Shown in pieces: positions 49,819 to 59,258 of a stretch of 64,000 nt of DNA. The notes under the pieces were generated by a model. The model made no database searches. It worked only from the letters and a program-made list of their open reading frames with translations, and was not told where the DNA came from. A program made the translations under genes and the position numbers. The stretch's first letter is position 1. Each line of letters opens with the position of its first letter. The stretch comes from Adhaeribacter_A terreus (GTDB lineage Bacteria > Bacteroidota > Bacteroidia > Cytophagales > Hymenobacteraceae): NCBI RefSeq assembly GCF_042657365.1, contig NZ_JBHSKT010000006.1:124001-188000 (forward strand). Direction: 5' to 3'.

Positions 49819-52800
49819 ATGAAAAAACTCTTTTTTATGGCTTTTGCCCTGGCAATCAGCTCGGGAATCAAAGCTCAATCGTACACGCCGGTAGTCGTTT
49901 CGGGCTATAACGCCGATGTGGTAGCAGATGGAACAGGCGCCGTATCGGCCTCCACTACGAACGATGTGGATGGGGTGAACTATACTTTTATGGCGCAAGG
50001 TTATACCAACCCGAGCAATGTAACCACTACCCGCGGATTACCGACCGGCGGCCTTATTACAAGTGCCGTTAGCGCTACTCCCGGATTAACATTCCAATTA
50101 GCGCCTTATACAGCCAACAATTCCCTGCGCATAAATGGAACAGGAACCGGTACACTTACTTTTGCAACGGCTACCGCGGCCGAAAAAGTTTATGTACTGG
50201 CTACCTCCGGTAGTGGCGTGAGCAATACAACCATTACCGTAACGTTTTCCGATGCCACAACCCAGGCTTTTCCGGCCATTTCAGTAAATGACTGGTATAA
50301 CGGAACCAATTATGCAAAAAATGCTCTGGGGCGGGCAAACCGCACTGACAACACCATAGATAACGATGCCAGCAATCCGCGTTTATACCAGTTTGAACTG
50401 ACTATTAGTACAGCGAATATCACAAAACCCATACAAAGCATCGATTTCAGTAATACCGGAAATGTGCTGAATGTAATGGGCATTACAATTAAAGCGCCGC
50501 CAACACCAAACGATGCTGGTATCCAGGCTTATGTAACGCCGGTTGCTCCAATTCAGGCGAACACCAGCCAACCGGTGGAAGTAACGCTGGTAAACTATGG
50601 AACAAGCAACCTGACAGCAGCAACTATTACCTGGACCGTAGATGGCGTTGCGCAAACAAACTATTCCTGGACCGGCAACCTTGCCATGAACCAGACAGCT
50701 GCCGTAACGCTTGGCAACTTTACTTTTTCGCCCGGCAGCCATACCATTAATGCGTGCACAACCAGCCCCAATGGCGTAACAGATGGCAACCCAGCAGACG
50801 ATTGTAAAGCACTGACTATCTGCACTTCGCTGGCCGGAGCTTTCACAATCAATAAAGGTATTCCGGCATCGGCTACTAACTTTCTGAGCCTGACTGATGC
50901 GATAAACAGCTTAAATAATTGTGGCATCAGCGGCCCTATAACGTTTAACGTGGTAGCCGGCTCCGGCCCTTATAACGAACAGATCGAAATTCCGCAGATC
51001 AACGGCGTAAGCGCTACCAATACCATTACTTTTAACGGTAACGGTGATACCATTCAGGCAAACCCGGCCAGTGCGGCCCGCCATATCATTAAGCTGAACG
51101 GCGCTGATTACGTTACGATCAACAACTTCAAAATATTAGCCACCGGAACCGGTACTTCAACTTACGGCTGGGGAATTCATTTCATAAATGGCGCTGATAA
51201 CAATACCATCAGCAACAACATTATCGGTATTAGCCCTACCAGTACCTTATCCGGCAATTCAGCCGGTATTGTATTCTCTAATTCCTCCACTTCTACTACT
51301 TCCACCGGAAACAATGGCAACAATAACATTATAATCGGCAACACAATAGATGGCGGTTATAAAGGTATTGGTCTCTATGGTCTGGCTGCCAGCACGGGCA
51401 ACAACCAGATTATGAATAACACCATTAAAAACTTTTATGCTTCTGGTATTGAACTTGGAACCGTGAACGGCACCTTGGTAGAAGGAAACGATATTAGCCG
51501 CCCTAACCGGACTCCTGCAAGCAGCACTACCGAAATGGTGAACTTAAACGGAAGCACCAAAGGCAGCATAATCAGCAAAAACCGCATTCATACCAGCCAT
51601 GGTGCGGCTACAACGGGAACGGTATATGGCATTTATTCTAATTCCAACGATGCCCCAGCAGGTTCGGAAAACATTGTAAAGAATAACCTGATCTATAATA
51701 TTGGCACGAGCGGTACTGTTTACGGCATTCATAATGTTGGCAGCAACGGTATTTACTATTACCATAATACCATCAACCTGGACAATACTTCTCATACCGG
51801 TACGGTGCGCGGTTTTAACCAGACCACTGCCGCCAATAATATCCGCTTCAAAAATAATATTGTAAATATTGCAAGCGGAGCCAGTGGCGCCAAACACGCT
51901 ATTTATCTGGCTACCGTTACTTCAGCTACAATTGCTACGGATATCGAGTCGGACAACAACGTGCTTTACGTAACCGGCGGAGCCAGCACCAGTGGTATTG
52001 GTTCGTGGGGTTCTGCAAACAAAGTAAGCATTATTGACTGGAGAACGGCCAGCGGCGATGATACCAGCAGCGTTGCCACCGATCCGCTTTTCACGAGTGT
52101 GGCTACCGGCAACTTCCTGCCTACTGCAACGGCGGTTAATAATATTGGCTTGCCCGTTTTACCAGCCGTTACCGACGATATTACCGGCGCACTCCGCAAC
52201 CCACTTACCCCAGATCCGGGGGCTTATGAAATAGGAGCATTTTCCCTGGCTCCTAACGATGCGGGCGTTTCAGCCATTACAACTCCGAATTCGGGTTGCA
52301 GCTTAACTGCCACGGAAATAGTAACCATTACGGTAAACAACTTCGGAACAGCCAACTTAAGCAATATTCCGGTTTCGTACACTATAAACGGAGGAACTGC
52401 CGTAAATGAAATTGTAGCCGGACCAATTGCTCCGGGCGCAACGGCAACTTATTCTTTCACGGTAACAGCGAATTTAAGCGCTCCGGGTTCTTACAGCATT
52501 GTAGCCAGCGCCAGTTTAAACGGCGATACTATTTCCAACAACAATAGCTTTACCAAAGTAGTTGTTTCTTCAGCGCCAGCAGCTATTCCTACTATTACGG
52601 CTGGCGGACCTACTACTTTCTGTGCCGGTGGTTCAGTAGTTTTAACGGCTGCTTCCACTACTCCTGGTGCTACTTATACCTGGTTTAAAGACGGCGTAGC
52701 CATTACCGGTGCAACTTCGGCTACTTATTCTGCAACTGCCAATGGCAATTACACAGCAGTGGCTTCTACAAATAATTGCCCGAGCGCAGCATCTTTAGCT

Positions 52801-54015
52801 ACAACGGTAACGGTTAATGCTGCCCCTGCGGTGCCAACTATTACGGCTGGTGGTCCGGTTTCATTCTGCACCGGCGGTTCGGTAACTCTAACGGCAGCTT
52901 CTACCACTACCGGAGCTACTTTCCAATGGTTCGAGAACGGAAACGCAATTTCCGGGGCTACTACAGCTACTTATACCGCAAATACTTCCGGAAGCTTTAC
53001 AGTAACTGCAACGGCCGGAGGATGTTCTGCAACTTCAACAGCCACAGTAGTTACCGTAAATCCGGTTGCTGCCGTACCAACTATTACTGCAGCCGGTGCA
53101 ACAACTATTTGCACAGGCAACTCAGTTACATTAACAGCTGCTTCAACCACTACCGGCGCTTCTTATACCTGGTTTAAAGATGGCACTTTAATTACGGGTG
53201 CAACATCTGCCACTTATTCAGCAACAACCACTGGTAACTATACTGCAGTAGCTACAGCCAATGGTTGCCCAAGTGCTGCTTCTGCAGCAACCACGGTAAC
53301 CGTAAATGCAGCTCCGGCAGTACCAACTATTACAGCTGGCGGCGCCACCACTTTCTGTACCGGCGGTTCGGTTACGTTAACGGCCGCTTCTGCAACTACC
53401 GGTGCTACGTATTCCTGGTCGCTGAATGGTACGCCGATCACCGGTGCAACTGCTGCAACATACACGGCTAATTCACCGGGCACTTATACTGTTACTGCAA
53501 CTGCTGGCGGTTGTGAAGCTACTTCTGCGGCTACTACGGTAACGGTTAATGCACTTCCTGCAACTCCTACCATAACTCGTTCCGGCTTTACGTTAACTTC
53601 CAGCAGCGCAACCGGCAACCAATGGCATAAAGACGGCACCCCGATCACCGGCGCAACCAATGCTACTTACATTACCACGGCAAACGGCGTTTATACTACC
53701 ATTGTAACTACCAGTGGTTGCAGCTCTGCGGCTTCCAATGCGGTTACAATTCTGAACACCGGTATGAACGAAGCTGAAATGAGTCTGAACCTGGCCGTTT
53801 ATCCAAACCCTTCGGCTGGCATTTTCAACCTTACTTTCCCTGAAAACCAGCCTTATCAGTTAATGGTAACCGACCTGACCGGCAAAGTACTGCAACAGCA
53901 AACCGTGAAAAGCCAGCATGCGCAACTCAACCTGAGCCAGGCAGCCAAAGGCATTTACCTGTTACAAATTGTAAGTGAAGGCAAAACTGGTACGCGAAAA
54001 CTGGTGGTAGAATAA
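49819..54015 (+). CDS. Large T9SS type A protein with beta-helix and Ig-like repeats, paralogue 3
   Basis: This 1398-aa protein has a signal peptide (MKKLFFMAFALAISSGIKAQ). Domains in order: the shared N-terminal domain (about 22-225), a CARDB-like domain, a right-handed beta-helix of the NosD/pectate-lyase type (about 340-780: HIIKLNGADYVTINNFKI, INGADNNTISNNIIGI, NQIMNNTIKNF, SIISKNRIHTS), a second CARDB-like domain, four Ig-like units of 81-82 residues plus a fifth degenerate one, and a T9SS type A end (LAVYPNPSAGIFNL, KGIYLLQI). Beta-helix proteins often bind or cut polysaccharides, but no catalytic motif was recognised. An adhesin or glycan-binding role is possible. A longer frame from 49753 lacks a signal. 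Confidence 0.9.
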   Translation: MKKLFFMAFALAISSGIKAQSYTPVVVSGYNADVVADGTGAVSASTTNDVDGVNYTFMAQGYTNPSNVTTTRGLPTGGLITSAVSATPGLTFQLAPYTANNSLRINGTGTGTLTFATATAAEKVYVLATSGSGVSNTTITVTFSDATTQAFPAISVNDWYNGTNYAKNALGRANRTDNTIDNDASNPRLYQFELTISTANITKPIQSIDFSNTGNVLNVMGITIKAPPTPNDAGIQAYVTPVAPIQANTSQPVEVTLVNYGTSNLTAATITWTVDGVAQTNYSWTGNLAMNQTAAVTLGNFTFSPGSHTINACTTSPNGVTDGNPADDCKALTICTSLAGAFTINKGIPASATNFLSLTDAINSLNNCGISGPITFNVVAGSGPYNEQIEIPQINGVSATNTITFNGNGDTIQANPASAARHIIKLNGADYVTINNFKILATGTGTSTYGWGIHFINGADNNTISNNIIGISPTSTLSGNSAGIVFSNSSTSTTSTGNNGNNNIIIGNTIDGGYKGIGLYGLAASTGNNQIMNNTIKNFYASGIELGTVNGTLVEGNDISRPNRTPASSTTEMVNLNGSTKGSIISKNRIHTSHGAATTGTVYGIYSNSNDAPAGSENIVKNNLIYNIGTSGTVYGIHNVGSNGIYYYHNTINLDNTSHTGTVRGFNQTTAANNIRFKNNIVNIASGASGAKHAIYLATVTSATIATDIESDNNVLYVTGGASTSGIGSWGSANKVSIIDWRTASGDDTSSVATDPLFTSVATGNFLPTATAVNNIGLPVLPAVTDDITGALRNPLTPDPGAYEIGAFSLAPNDAGVSAITTPNSGCSLTATEIVTITVNNFGTANLSNIPVSYTINGGTAVNEIVAGPIAPGATATYSFTVTANLSAPGSYSIVASASLNGDTISNNNSFTKVVVSSAPAAIPTITAGGPTTFCAGGSVVLTAASTTPGATYTWFKDGVAITGATSATYSATANGNYTAVASTNNCPSAASLATTVTVNAAPAVPTITAGGPVSFCTGGSVTLTAASTTTGATFQWFENGNAISGATTATYTANTSGSFTVTATAGGCSATSTATVVTVNPVAAVPTITAAGATTICTGNSVTLTAASTTTGASYTWFKDGTLITGATSATYSATTTGNYTAVATANGCPSAASAATTVTVNAAPAVPTITAGGATTFCTGGSVTLTAASATTGATYSWSLNGTPITGATAATYTANSPGTYTVTATAGGCEATSAATTVTVNALPATPTITRSGFTLTSSSATGNQWHKDGTPITGATNATYITTANGVYTTIVTTSGCSSAASNAVTILNTGMNEAEMSLNLAVYPNPSAGIFNLTFPENQPYQLMVTDLTGKVLQQQTVKSQHAQLNLSQAAKGIYLLQIVSEGKTGTRKLVVE
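52588..53565 (+). repeat. Tandem Ig-domain duplication, two 489-bp A-B units
   Basis: Ig units begin at 52588, 52834, 53077 and 53323 (spacing 246, 243, 246 bp). Units 1 and 3 share WFKDG, SATYSAT, GNYTAVA and NCPSAAS or NGCPSAAS; units 2 and 4 share TAGGC and ATS. The pattern is A-B-A-B, so one A-B pair was duplicated as a block. Confidence 0.8.
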
Positions 54016-54019
54016 ACTT

Positions 54020-54121
54020 AAAACGCTATCCTTTTCACCTCAAAAAGTCCCGTTGTAAAAAGCGGCGGGACTTTTTTAAAACTGAAAACGCAAAACGCTA
54101 TGCTTTTACCGCTAAAAAGTC
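54020..54121. repeat. Two interspersed elements flanking a terminator
   Basis: 54020-54048 (AAAACGCTATCCTTTT) and 54092-54121 (AAAACGCTATGCTTTT). In the first the AAAAAGT arm is also the left arm of the terminator hairpin at 54042-54076. Confidence 0.85.
54042..54076 (+). terminator. Terminator of the large T9SS gene
   Basis: AAAAAGTCCCG and CGGGACTTTTT arms followed by T; 27 bp past the stop. Confidence 0.85.
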
Positions 54122-54232
54122 GGGAACTCGCAGGAAATAAAATACTGCAAGCAGCCTGACCGGAAAACAACTTCAGCAACGGAATAATAACCTGCAGCCA
54201 GCTCCAAAACCAACACTCAATCCCAATTCAGT

Positions 54233-56143
54233 ATGAAACACGGTTACTTACTTTTTTTCTTTTTCTTTTTAATGCTTTGCAGTGCAAAAGCTGCTCCCGG
54301 CGATACCACCATGGTGCAATCGCATACGCTTACCCAGCTGGCCAACTACGGAGATTACGATGCCCCGGCTGTTTTCCCAACCACCAGCACTACCTACCGC
54401 GACATTACCATGACCTTTACCCTGGGTAAATATTCCTGCCCGGGCAACCCGCAATACTGCGGCAGCTGGGATTATACCGTTCAGATCTATCTCATAACTC
54501 CAACCGATACTTTCGAGATCGGCCGCATGATAACGCCTTATGCCACCACTACTGCGCAATATCCGCTTTCCTGGCAACACCGCTATAAGTTCGATGTAAC
54601 TGATTATGCTCAATACCTGAAAGGTAATACCACCATCCGGATCCATTACAGCGGTTATTCGGGTGGATTTACGGCTAACGTGAAATTCGCATTCATTGAA
54701 GGCACGCCGCCCCGCAACGTGGTAAAAATAGACCGGCTCTGGCGGGGCAGCTTTGGCTATGGCAACCCAACTTCAATAGAAACCTATATGAATGCCCGCA
54801 CCAAACCAATGCCGGCAAACGCCCAAGCTGCGGTTTTAAAATTCAACGTAACGGGCCACGGCTCCAACCCCGGCGATTATTGCTCGGAATTCTGCAGCAA
54901 GTATTACCGCGTAAACCTGAACGGCGCCATGATCGCACAGAAAAATATCTGGCGCGACAACTGCGGATTGAACAATCTTTATCCGCAGACCGGAACCTGG
55001 GTTTATGACCGTGCCAACTGGTGCCCCGGCGATGTTGTACAAGCCAATTTTCACCCGTTATTCGGCTTAACGCCCGGCAATAATTACAACGTAGATGTAG
55101 ATTTTCAGCCTTATAACGTAGCCAATTCGCAGGCTTCTTACATCGTGGAAGGACAAATTATTTACTACGGCGCTTTCAATTACACCACCGATGCCGCGCT
55201 GGAAGCTATTATTTCGCCGAATAATTATGAAGGCTATTTCCGCTCCAACCCAACCTGCGAGGAAGCTAAAATACAGGTAAAGAATACGGGCAGCACTGTT
55301 ATTACGTCCCTGGAAATAACCTATGGCCTGCTTGGTGGCACGCTACATACACTTCCACTAACGGTTGCCATTCAGCCGGAAACTACCGAAGAAATTATTC
55401 TGCCGGGAAATTCCGAATTCATAACCATGGGCAATAATAAAGCGAAATTCGTAGCGCGCATTTCAAAAGTAAACGGCACTACAGATCTGAACACGCTAAA
55501 CAACGAAATGCAAACCGAATTTACCCCAATGCCGGTTTGGCCGAACGATCTTGTAGTAAGGCTAAGCACCAACGCATCGGGCGCGCAAACGAAATGGCGC
55601 ATTTACGATGCCGCCGGTAATGTAGTAAAATCGCGTTTAAGCACTTCCAGCAACAAAACTTACAACGACTCTATTCTACTGCAGTCTGGTTGCTATCGCC
55701 TGGAAGTAACCGATACCGGCTGCAACGGACTTTCGTGGTGGGCAGCGCAGAACGAAGGCACCGGTTCTCTTACTGTGTCATCGCAGGGCAATAGTGGCAA
55801 TTTCCCACTGAAAGGTTATTTCAACGGCGATTTTGGTTGTGGTTTTACGGAAGCTTTCCGCATTCAGACGGCCTTGGGTACCAAAGAAGAAAAAGCCGCT
55901 TTTAATGTATCGGTGTTCCCGAACCCGGCGCAGACTACCCTGAATGTAACCATAGGACAAAACAACAAACCGCAAACCGCCACCCTGGAATTACTCAACA
56001 CGCTGGGGCAGCAGGTTTACCGGGCCGAGGTTCATGGTTCGCGCCTGTTTGTTCCGGTGCAAAATTTGCCGGCCGGCATTTACATTTTAAAGTGCCAGCT
56101 GGAAGGCAAATTCGTTCAGAAACAAATAGTGATAAACAGATAA
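54233..56143 (+). CDS. PNGase F-related secreted protein with T9SS type A C-terminus
   Basis: This 636-aa protein has a signal peptide and both PNGase F beta-sandwich domains. The first has CGSWDYTVQIYL and FEIGRMITPY, matching the CDEWDR region, so Asp80 corresponds to catalytic Asp60 of Elizabethkingia PNGase F. The second has VTGHGSNPGDYCSEFCSKYY, where Glu219 matches Glu206, then DNCGLNN and WCPGDVV. The place of Glu118 reads YSGYSGG, with Gly141, so one of the three catalytic acids is missing. Beyond about 360 are CARDB-like and beta-sandwich regions, then the sorting domain (VSVFPNPAQTTLNV, AGIYILKCQ). It may bind rather than cleave N-glycans. Confidence 0.88.
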   Translation: MKHGYLLFFFFFLMLCSAKAAPGDTTMVQSHTLTQLANYGDYDAPAVFPTTSTTYRDITMTFTLGKYSCPGNPQYCGSWDYTVQIYLITPTDTFEIGRMITPYATTTAQYPLSWQHRYKFDVTDYAQYLKGNTTIRIHYSGYSGGFTANVKFAFIEGTPPRNVVKIDRLWRGSFGYGNPTSIETYMNARTKPMPANAQAAVLKFNVTGHGSNPGDYCSEFCSKYYRVNLNGAMIAQKNIWRDNCGLNNLYPQTGTWVYDRANWCPGDVVQANFHPLFGLTPGNNYNVDVDFQPYNVANSQASYIVEGQIIYYGAFNYTTDAALEAIISPNNYEGYFRSNPTCEEAKIQVKNTGSTVITSLEITYGLLGGTLHTLPLTVAIQPETTEEIILPGNSEFITMGNNKAKFVARISKVNGTTDLNTLNNEMQTEFTPMPVWPNDLVVRLSTNASGAQTKWRIYDAAGNVVKSRLSTSSNKTYNDSILLQSGCYRLEVTDTGCNGLSWWAAQNEGTGSLTVSSQGNSGNFPLKGYFNGDFGCGFTEAFRIQTALGTKEEKAAFNVSVFPNPAQTTLNVTIGQNNKPQTATLELLNTLGQQVYRAEVHGSRLFVPVQNLPAGIYILKCQLEGKFVQKQIVINR

Positions 56144-56153
56144 AAGTACCACG

Positions 56154-56207
56154 CAGCTGCTAAAGCGAAAAGGGGTTGAGAACAGTTTTTAACTGTTTTA
56201 GCAGCTG
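56154..56207 (+). other. Long hairpin in the 3' region of the PNGase F-like gene
   Basis: Arms CAGCTGCTAAA (56154-56164) and TTTAGCAGCTG (56197-56207) are exact complements around 32 nt that include a small AACAGTT/AACTGTT hairpin. It precedes the terminator at 56216 and may protect the mRNA end. Confidence 0.6.
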
Positions 56208-56215
56208 TCCGAATC

Positions 56216-56248
56216 AAAAAGAGCCGGTTTTTTAAGCCGGCTCTTTTT
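56216..56248 (+). terminator. Terminator of the PNGase F-like gene
   Basis: Arms AAAAAGAGCCGG and CCGGCTCTTTTT, perfect 12 bp, in A/T-rich flanks. Confidence 0.85.
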
Positions 56249-56262
56249 CATTTTAGCAGTAT

Positions 56263-56470
56263 CACTTTTTCGGGAAAACGGTATGGTTTTAGCCCTAAAA
56301 ACTGCCTTATTCCTCAGCTTTCAATTTCATTCCTAAATATAATTGTGCCCGCAAAAGGCTGCAGGTTTAAAATTATTACCGCATAAGTCAAAACCAACGC
56401 AGCAATATTACCAGCTGTTTATCAAAGCATTAACATTATTACTTTTTCGCTTCAAAAGCATAACGTTTTC
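56263..56470. repeat. Two interspersed elements, one in full double-arm form
   Basis: 56263-56302 reads ACTTTTTCGGG, core AAAACGGTATGGTTTT, AGCCCTAAAAACT, so it has arms on both sides of the core. 56441-56470 is a single-arm copy (AAAAGCATAACGTTTTC). The region 56144-56630 contains no convincing gene. Confidence 0.8.
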
Positions 56471-56630
56471 CAAAGCATTAGCCGCTAGTTACTTTATTAA
56501 AGGAATAACAAAATCAAAAACAAAGCGGCCCATTTTTCAACCTTTTCATGCCGAAGCAGTAAACGTGCAATATATATTTGGGCGGTAATATTGCCCGCGG
56601 ACTTGTTTATTTAACCAACCTGATAAAACT

Positions 56631-56816
56631 ATGAAAGATCTAAAAGCTTATTTTGTGGCGCTTCTCGTGCTGCTTACGTTTACCTTATCGAGTTGCGAGC
56701 TGATCGGCGATATTTTTAAAGCCGGTATGTGGACTGCTGTGATCCTGATCGTGATTGTGATACTGATTATTATGTGGCTATTGCGCATGATCCGTGGCCG
56801 GGGACCCAGACCATAA
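56631..56816 (+). CDS. Small membrane lipoprotein
   Basis: This 61-aa protein has a lipoprotein signal (LLVLLTFTLSSC, lipobox LSSC), then ELIGDIFKAGMWTAV, a membrane helix (ILIVIVILIIMWLL) and a basic tail RMIRGRGPRP. Similar tiny proteins with a CELIGxIFKAG core are frequent in Bacteroidota and are sometimes mis-annotated as phosphatidate cytidylyltransferase; nothing supports that function. It is monocistronic. Confidence 0.8.
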   Translation: MKDLKAYFVALLVLLTFTLSSCELIGDIFKAGMWTAVILIVIVILIIMWLLRMIRGRGPRP

Positions 56817-56854
56817 TTTATTTAGAGCCGGTTTTAACTACTAAGGCTTCCTTT

Positions 56855-57010
56855 ACTTTTCAGACTGAAAACCCTACCATTTTTGGCTAGAAATTAGAAG
56901 CGAACGCTTTGATGATGAAACCCGCTTTTGAAAGTAAATTTGCTACAACACAAAAAAGTCTGCCTTATTTCCAGGGCAGACTTTTTTGTGTTTAAAACAT
57001 AGCGTTTTTT
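56855..57010. repeat. Two interspersed elements around a terminator
   Basis: 56855-56885 has core GAAAACCCTACCATTTTT; 56979-57010 has AAAACATAGCGTTTTTT and overlaps the stop codon of the minus-strand T9SS gene. Confidence 0.75.
56950..56989 (-). terminator. Terminator of the T9SS gene at 57009
   Basis: Perfect 15-bp arms ACAAAAAAGTCTGCC and GGCAGACTTTTTTGT. It is shared with the adjacent element arm and could act in both directions. Confidence 0.85.
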
Positions 57011-59258
57011 ACTGGCGCATTACTTTTAAAGTAGTGGTTTCAGTATCACCGATCAGTTGCAGGAAGTAAACACCCGCTTTCAGATTTGGCAGATCGTTGA
57101 GTTGGGTTTCTGAAGCTGAAGTCAGGTTTCTGCTATAAACTTCTTTGCCTTCCAGGCTTAACAACACAACTTTTTTAGTCGTGTGGTTTGGTGCTAGCTG
57201 CAGGTTCAGTGTCTGGCCGAATGGGTTCGGATAAGCGTTTACCAGTTTTGCAAAACGGTCGTTTTTAGCAATGGCAATGATCGAAGAATATTCGAAAGCG
57301 CCATCGTTATCGGTTTGTTTCAGGCGGTAATAAGCAGTTGCAGTAGCTAATGGTTGCTTATCGGTGAAGTTGTAAGCCAGGATCTGGTTGCTGTTTCCGG
57401 CTGCTTTTACGCTACCAATCGTTTCAAAATTCTTGCCATCTGCCGAACGCTCTACTACGAAAGCTGCCGCATTTTTCTCCGAAGCAGTAGCCCAGTTCAG
57501 TTCGTTACCGTTGCTTGTTGCTTTACCTTTAAAAGATAACCAGCTAACCGGCAGCGGATTGCCTGGACCAGAGAAAGTCCAGATGGAGAAAGAGTTAGTA
57601 GTTAAACCTACGGTACGCTCAGCGCCACTTGCATCGAAAGATATTACGCTTCCTACTGGCTTCCAGGTTAAACCTTTGTCCGTGCTTTTCCAAGCCTGAA
57701 CCTGCGCTTGACCAGTAGTAGGAAAATTCTGTCCGTTATCTTCAGTAGCAAGCCATTTAAAGGTCATGCTCACATCTGTTCCTGCCTGAATTTCCGGAAC
57801 GATATGCCATGAACGCATAATGCTTTCTTTGGTATTGTCTTTCGGGTTAATAATAGCGGCATCGGTAGTACGGGTTACTTTTACCAGGCCCCAGTTTCCA
57901 CCACCAGTATTATCAAATGACAGTCCCATGCCACCAAAGGTTCTTTGTCCTGTTCCGTTGATCGTTACCGGTTTTAACAGTTTGCCTTTAAAGTAAAAAC
58001 CGGTCGTTTCGTTTACGGTAGCATTTGTACCTAAGAAAAGCGTATCAGTTGCATCAGCCTGTAGATCGCTGTTTAAGAAATTCAGCGTACCATTTACAGT
58101 AGTTTTTCCATTTAAAAGTTTCGTACCAGAGCCCGAAATAGTCAGGTTACCATAGGTTTTACCCGGAACGTCCTGAACACCGGCTCCATTGAAAATCACC
58201 GTGCTGTTATTCCCCATTGAGCCAAGGACCGGTACCGAGCCCTCAATCTTTAACGTTGCATTATCAGCTACATCTACAGTGGCATTATTGATAGCAGCGT
58301 TGGCTGGTAAAGTGAAAGTACCTTCAGCAATCAAAACTTTTGCTGATGCAGATAAAGCCCAGTTAGTAGTAATAGTGGCGGCAGTTTTATTGGCTACCAC
58401 AAACATACCGGAATTAAAATCAGATGGTCTGGTACCATTTCCATCGGAGCTGGTTCCCCAGCTACCGGTTGCGGTTAGATCTGTGGCGCTCGCTTTAGAA
58501 TAATAAACAGGTGCAATGGTAGATACACTAGGCGTTACGTTAATGTCGTCTAAAGCCAGAATGCAGTTTGCCTGGTTAGAACTAATGTCGGTCCAGCGCA
58601 GCATAATTTCCTGGTTTGGAGCCAAAGGCGAACCAAGGTTTAACACAAAAGTATGTGTATTCTTCACAGTATTACCATCTGAAGCACCGCCGCTGCCTTG
58701 CGGGTTAGAACCCCAGGTTAAGTCTCCTGCTGCCAGCGCACCGAAAGAATTGTGTGTTAAATCGGTAAAGGAAGCCTGGCTGGTACTATAAGCAAACTGA
58801 AAAGTAAGGTTTTTATTACCATTTACTCTTCGCCATTCTTCTGCAGAATATTTAATGGTAAAAGAATTTATGTTGCCGCCTGTATTATTTTTCAGGCGCA
58901 GGCCATAATAAGTGTTTTGCGTTGTTCCGCTAACAACTGCTCTAACACCACCAAGCGCCCGCTCTGCATCAGATGTAGTTAAACCGTAACTTCTTATACC
59001 AGAAGTCTGATCAGAACCATTATCAGCAGAAATTGCAGTTGTATTACCCGCGCCGGTAGTGTTATGTTTTACATACCAGCCAGTAAGGGTAGAATTATCA
59101 GTAAAAGAACCAGAACCGCTTTTTAGCAGCGTATTGAAGTCTTCGGAATAAGAACCAGATAATAGCACCTGCGCTTTAGCGGTACCCAAACCACCAAAGC
59201 AAAGCAAAGCAGCTAAAAATGTTTTACCGGAAGTGAGGAGTAAAGATTTGCGATTCAT
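57009..59258 (-). CDS. Secreted T9SS type A protein, beta-sandwich type, copy 1
   Basis: This 749-aa protein has a signal peptide ending TAKAQ. The N-terminal domain (about 30-250) is a jelly-roll-like region: YSEDFNTLLKSGSGSFTDNST, ERALGG, YYGLRLKNNTGG, KYSAEEWRR and ILALDDINVTP. A middle beta-rich region has NNATVDVADNATLKIEG. Then comes LPVSWLSFKGKATSNGNELNWAT followed by FVVERSADGKNFE and YYRLKQTDNDG, a Fn3-like module common before T9SS tails, and a type A sorting domain (AYPNPFGQTLNLQL, AGVYFLQL). It is a paralogue of the next minus-strand gene. The first domain may bind sugar or ligand; no enzyme motif is seen. Confidence 0.88.
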   Translation of the reverse strand: MNRKSLLLTSGKTFLAALLCFGGLGTAKAQVLLSGSYSEDFNTLLKSGSGSFTDNSTLTGWYVKHNTTGAGNTTAISADNGSDQTSGIRSYGLTTSDAERALGGVRAVVSGTTQNTYYGLRLKNNTGGNINSFTIKYSAEEWRRVNGNKNLTFQFAYSTSQASFTDLTHNSFGALAAGDLTWGSNPQGSGGASDGNTVKNTHTFVLNLGSPLAPNQEIMLRWTDISSNQANCILALDDINVTPSVSTIAPVYYSKASATDLTATGSWGTSSDGNGTRPSDFNSGMFVVANKTAATITTNWALSASAKVLIAEGTFTLPANAAINNATVDVADNATLKIEGSVPVLGSMGNNSTVIFNGAGVQDVPGKTYGNLTISGSGTKLLNGKTTVNGTLNFLNSDLQADATDTLFLGTNATVNETTGFYFKGKLLKPVTINGTGQRTFGGMGLSFDNTGGGNWGLVKVTRTTDAAIINPKDNTKESIMRSWHIVPEIQAGTDVSMTFKWLATEDNGQNFPTTGQAQVQAWKSTDKGLTWKPVGSVISFDASGAERTVGLTTNSFSIWTFSGPGNPLPVSWLSFKGKATSNGNELNWATASEKNAAAFVVERSADGKNFETIGSVKAAGNSNQILAYNFTDKQPLATATAYYRLKQTDNDGAFEYSSIIAIAKNDRFAKLVNAYPNPFGQTLNLQLAPNHTTKKVVLLSLEGKEVYSRNLTSASETQLNDLPNLKAGVYFLQLIGDTETTTLKVMRQ

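Noticed and set aside
56343..56588. 81-codon plus-strand frame
   Set aside because: It contains an interspersed element and has no family features, signal or promoter.
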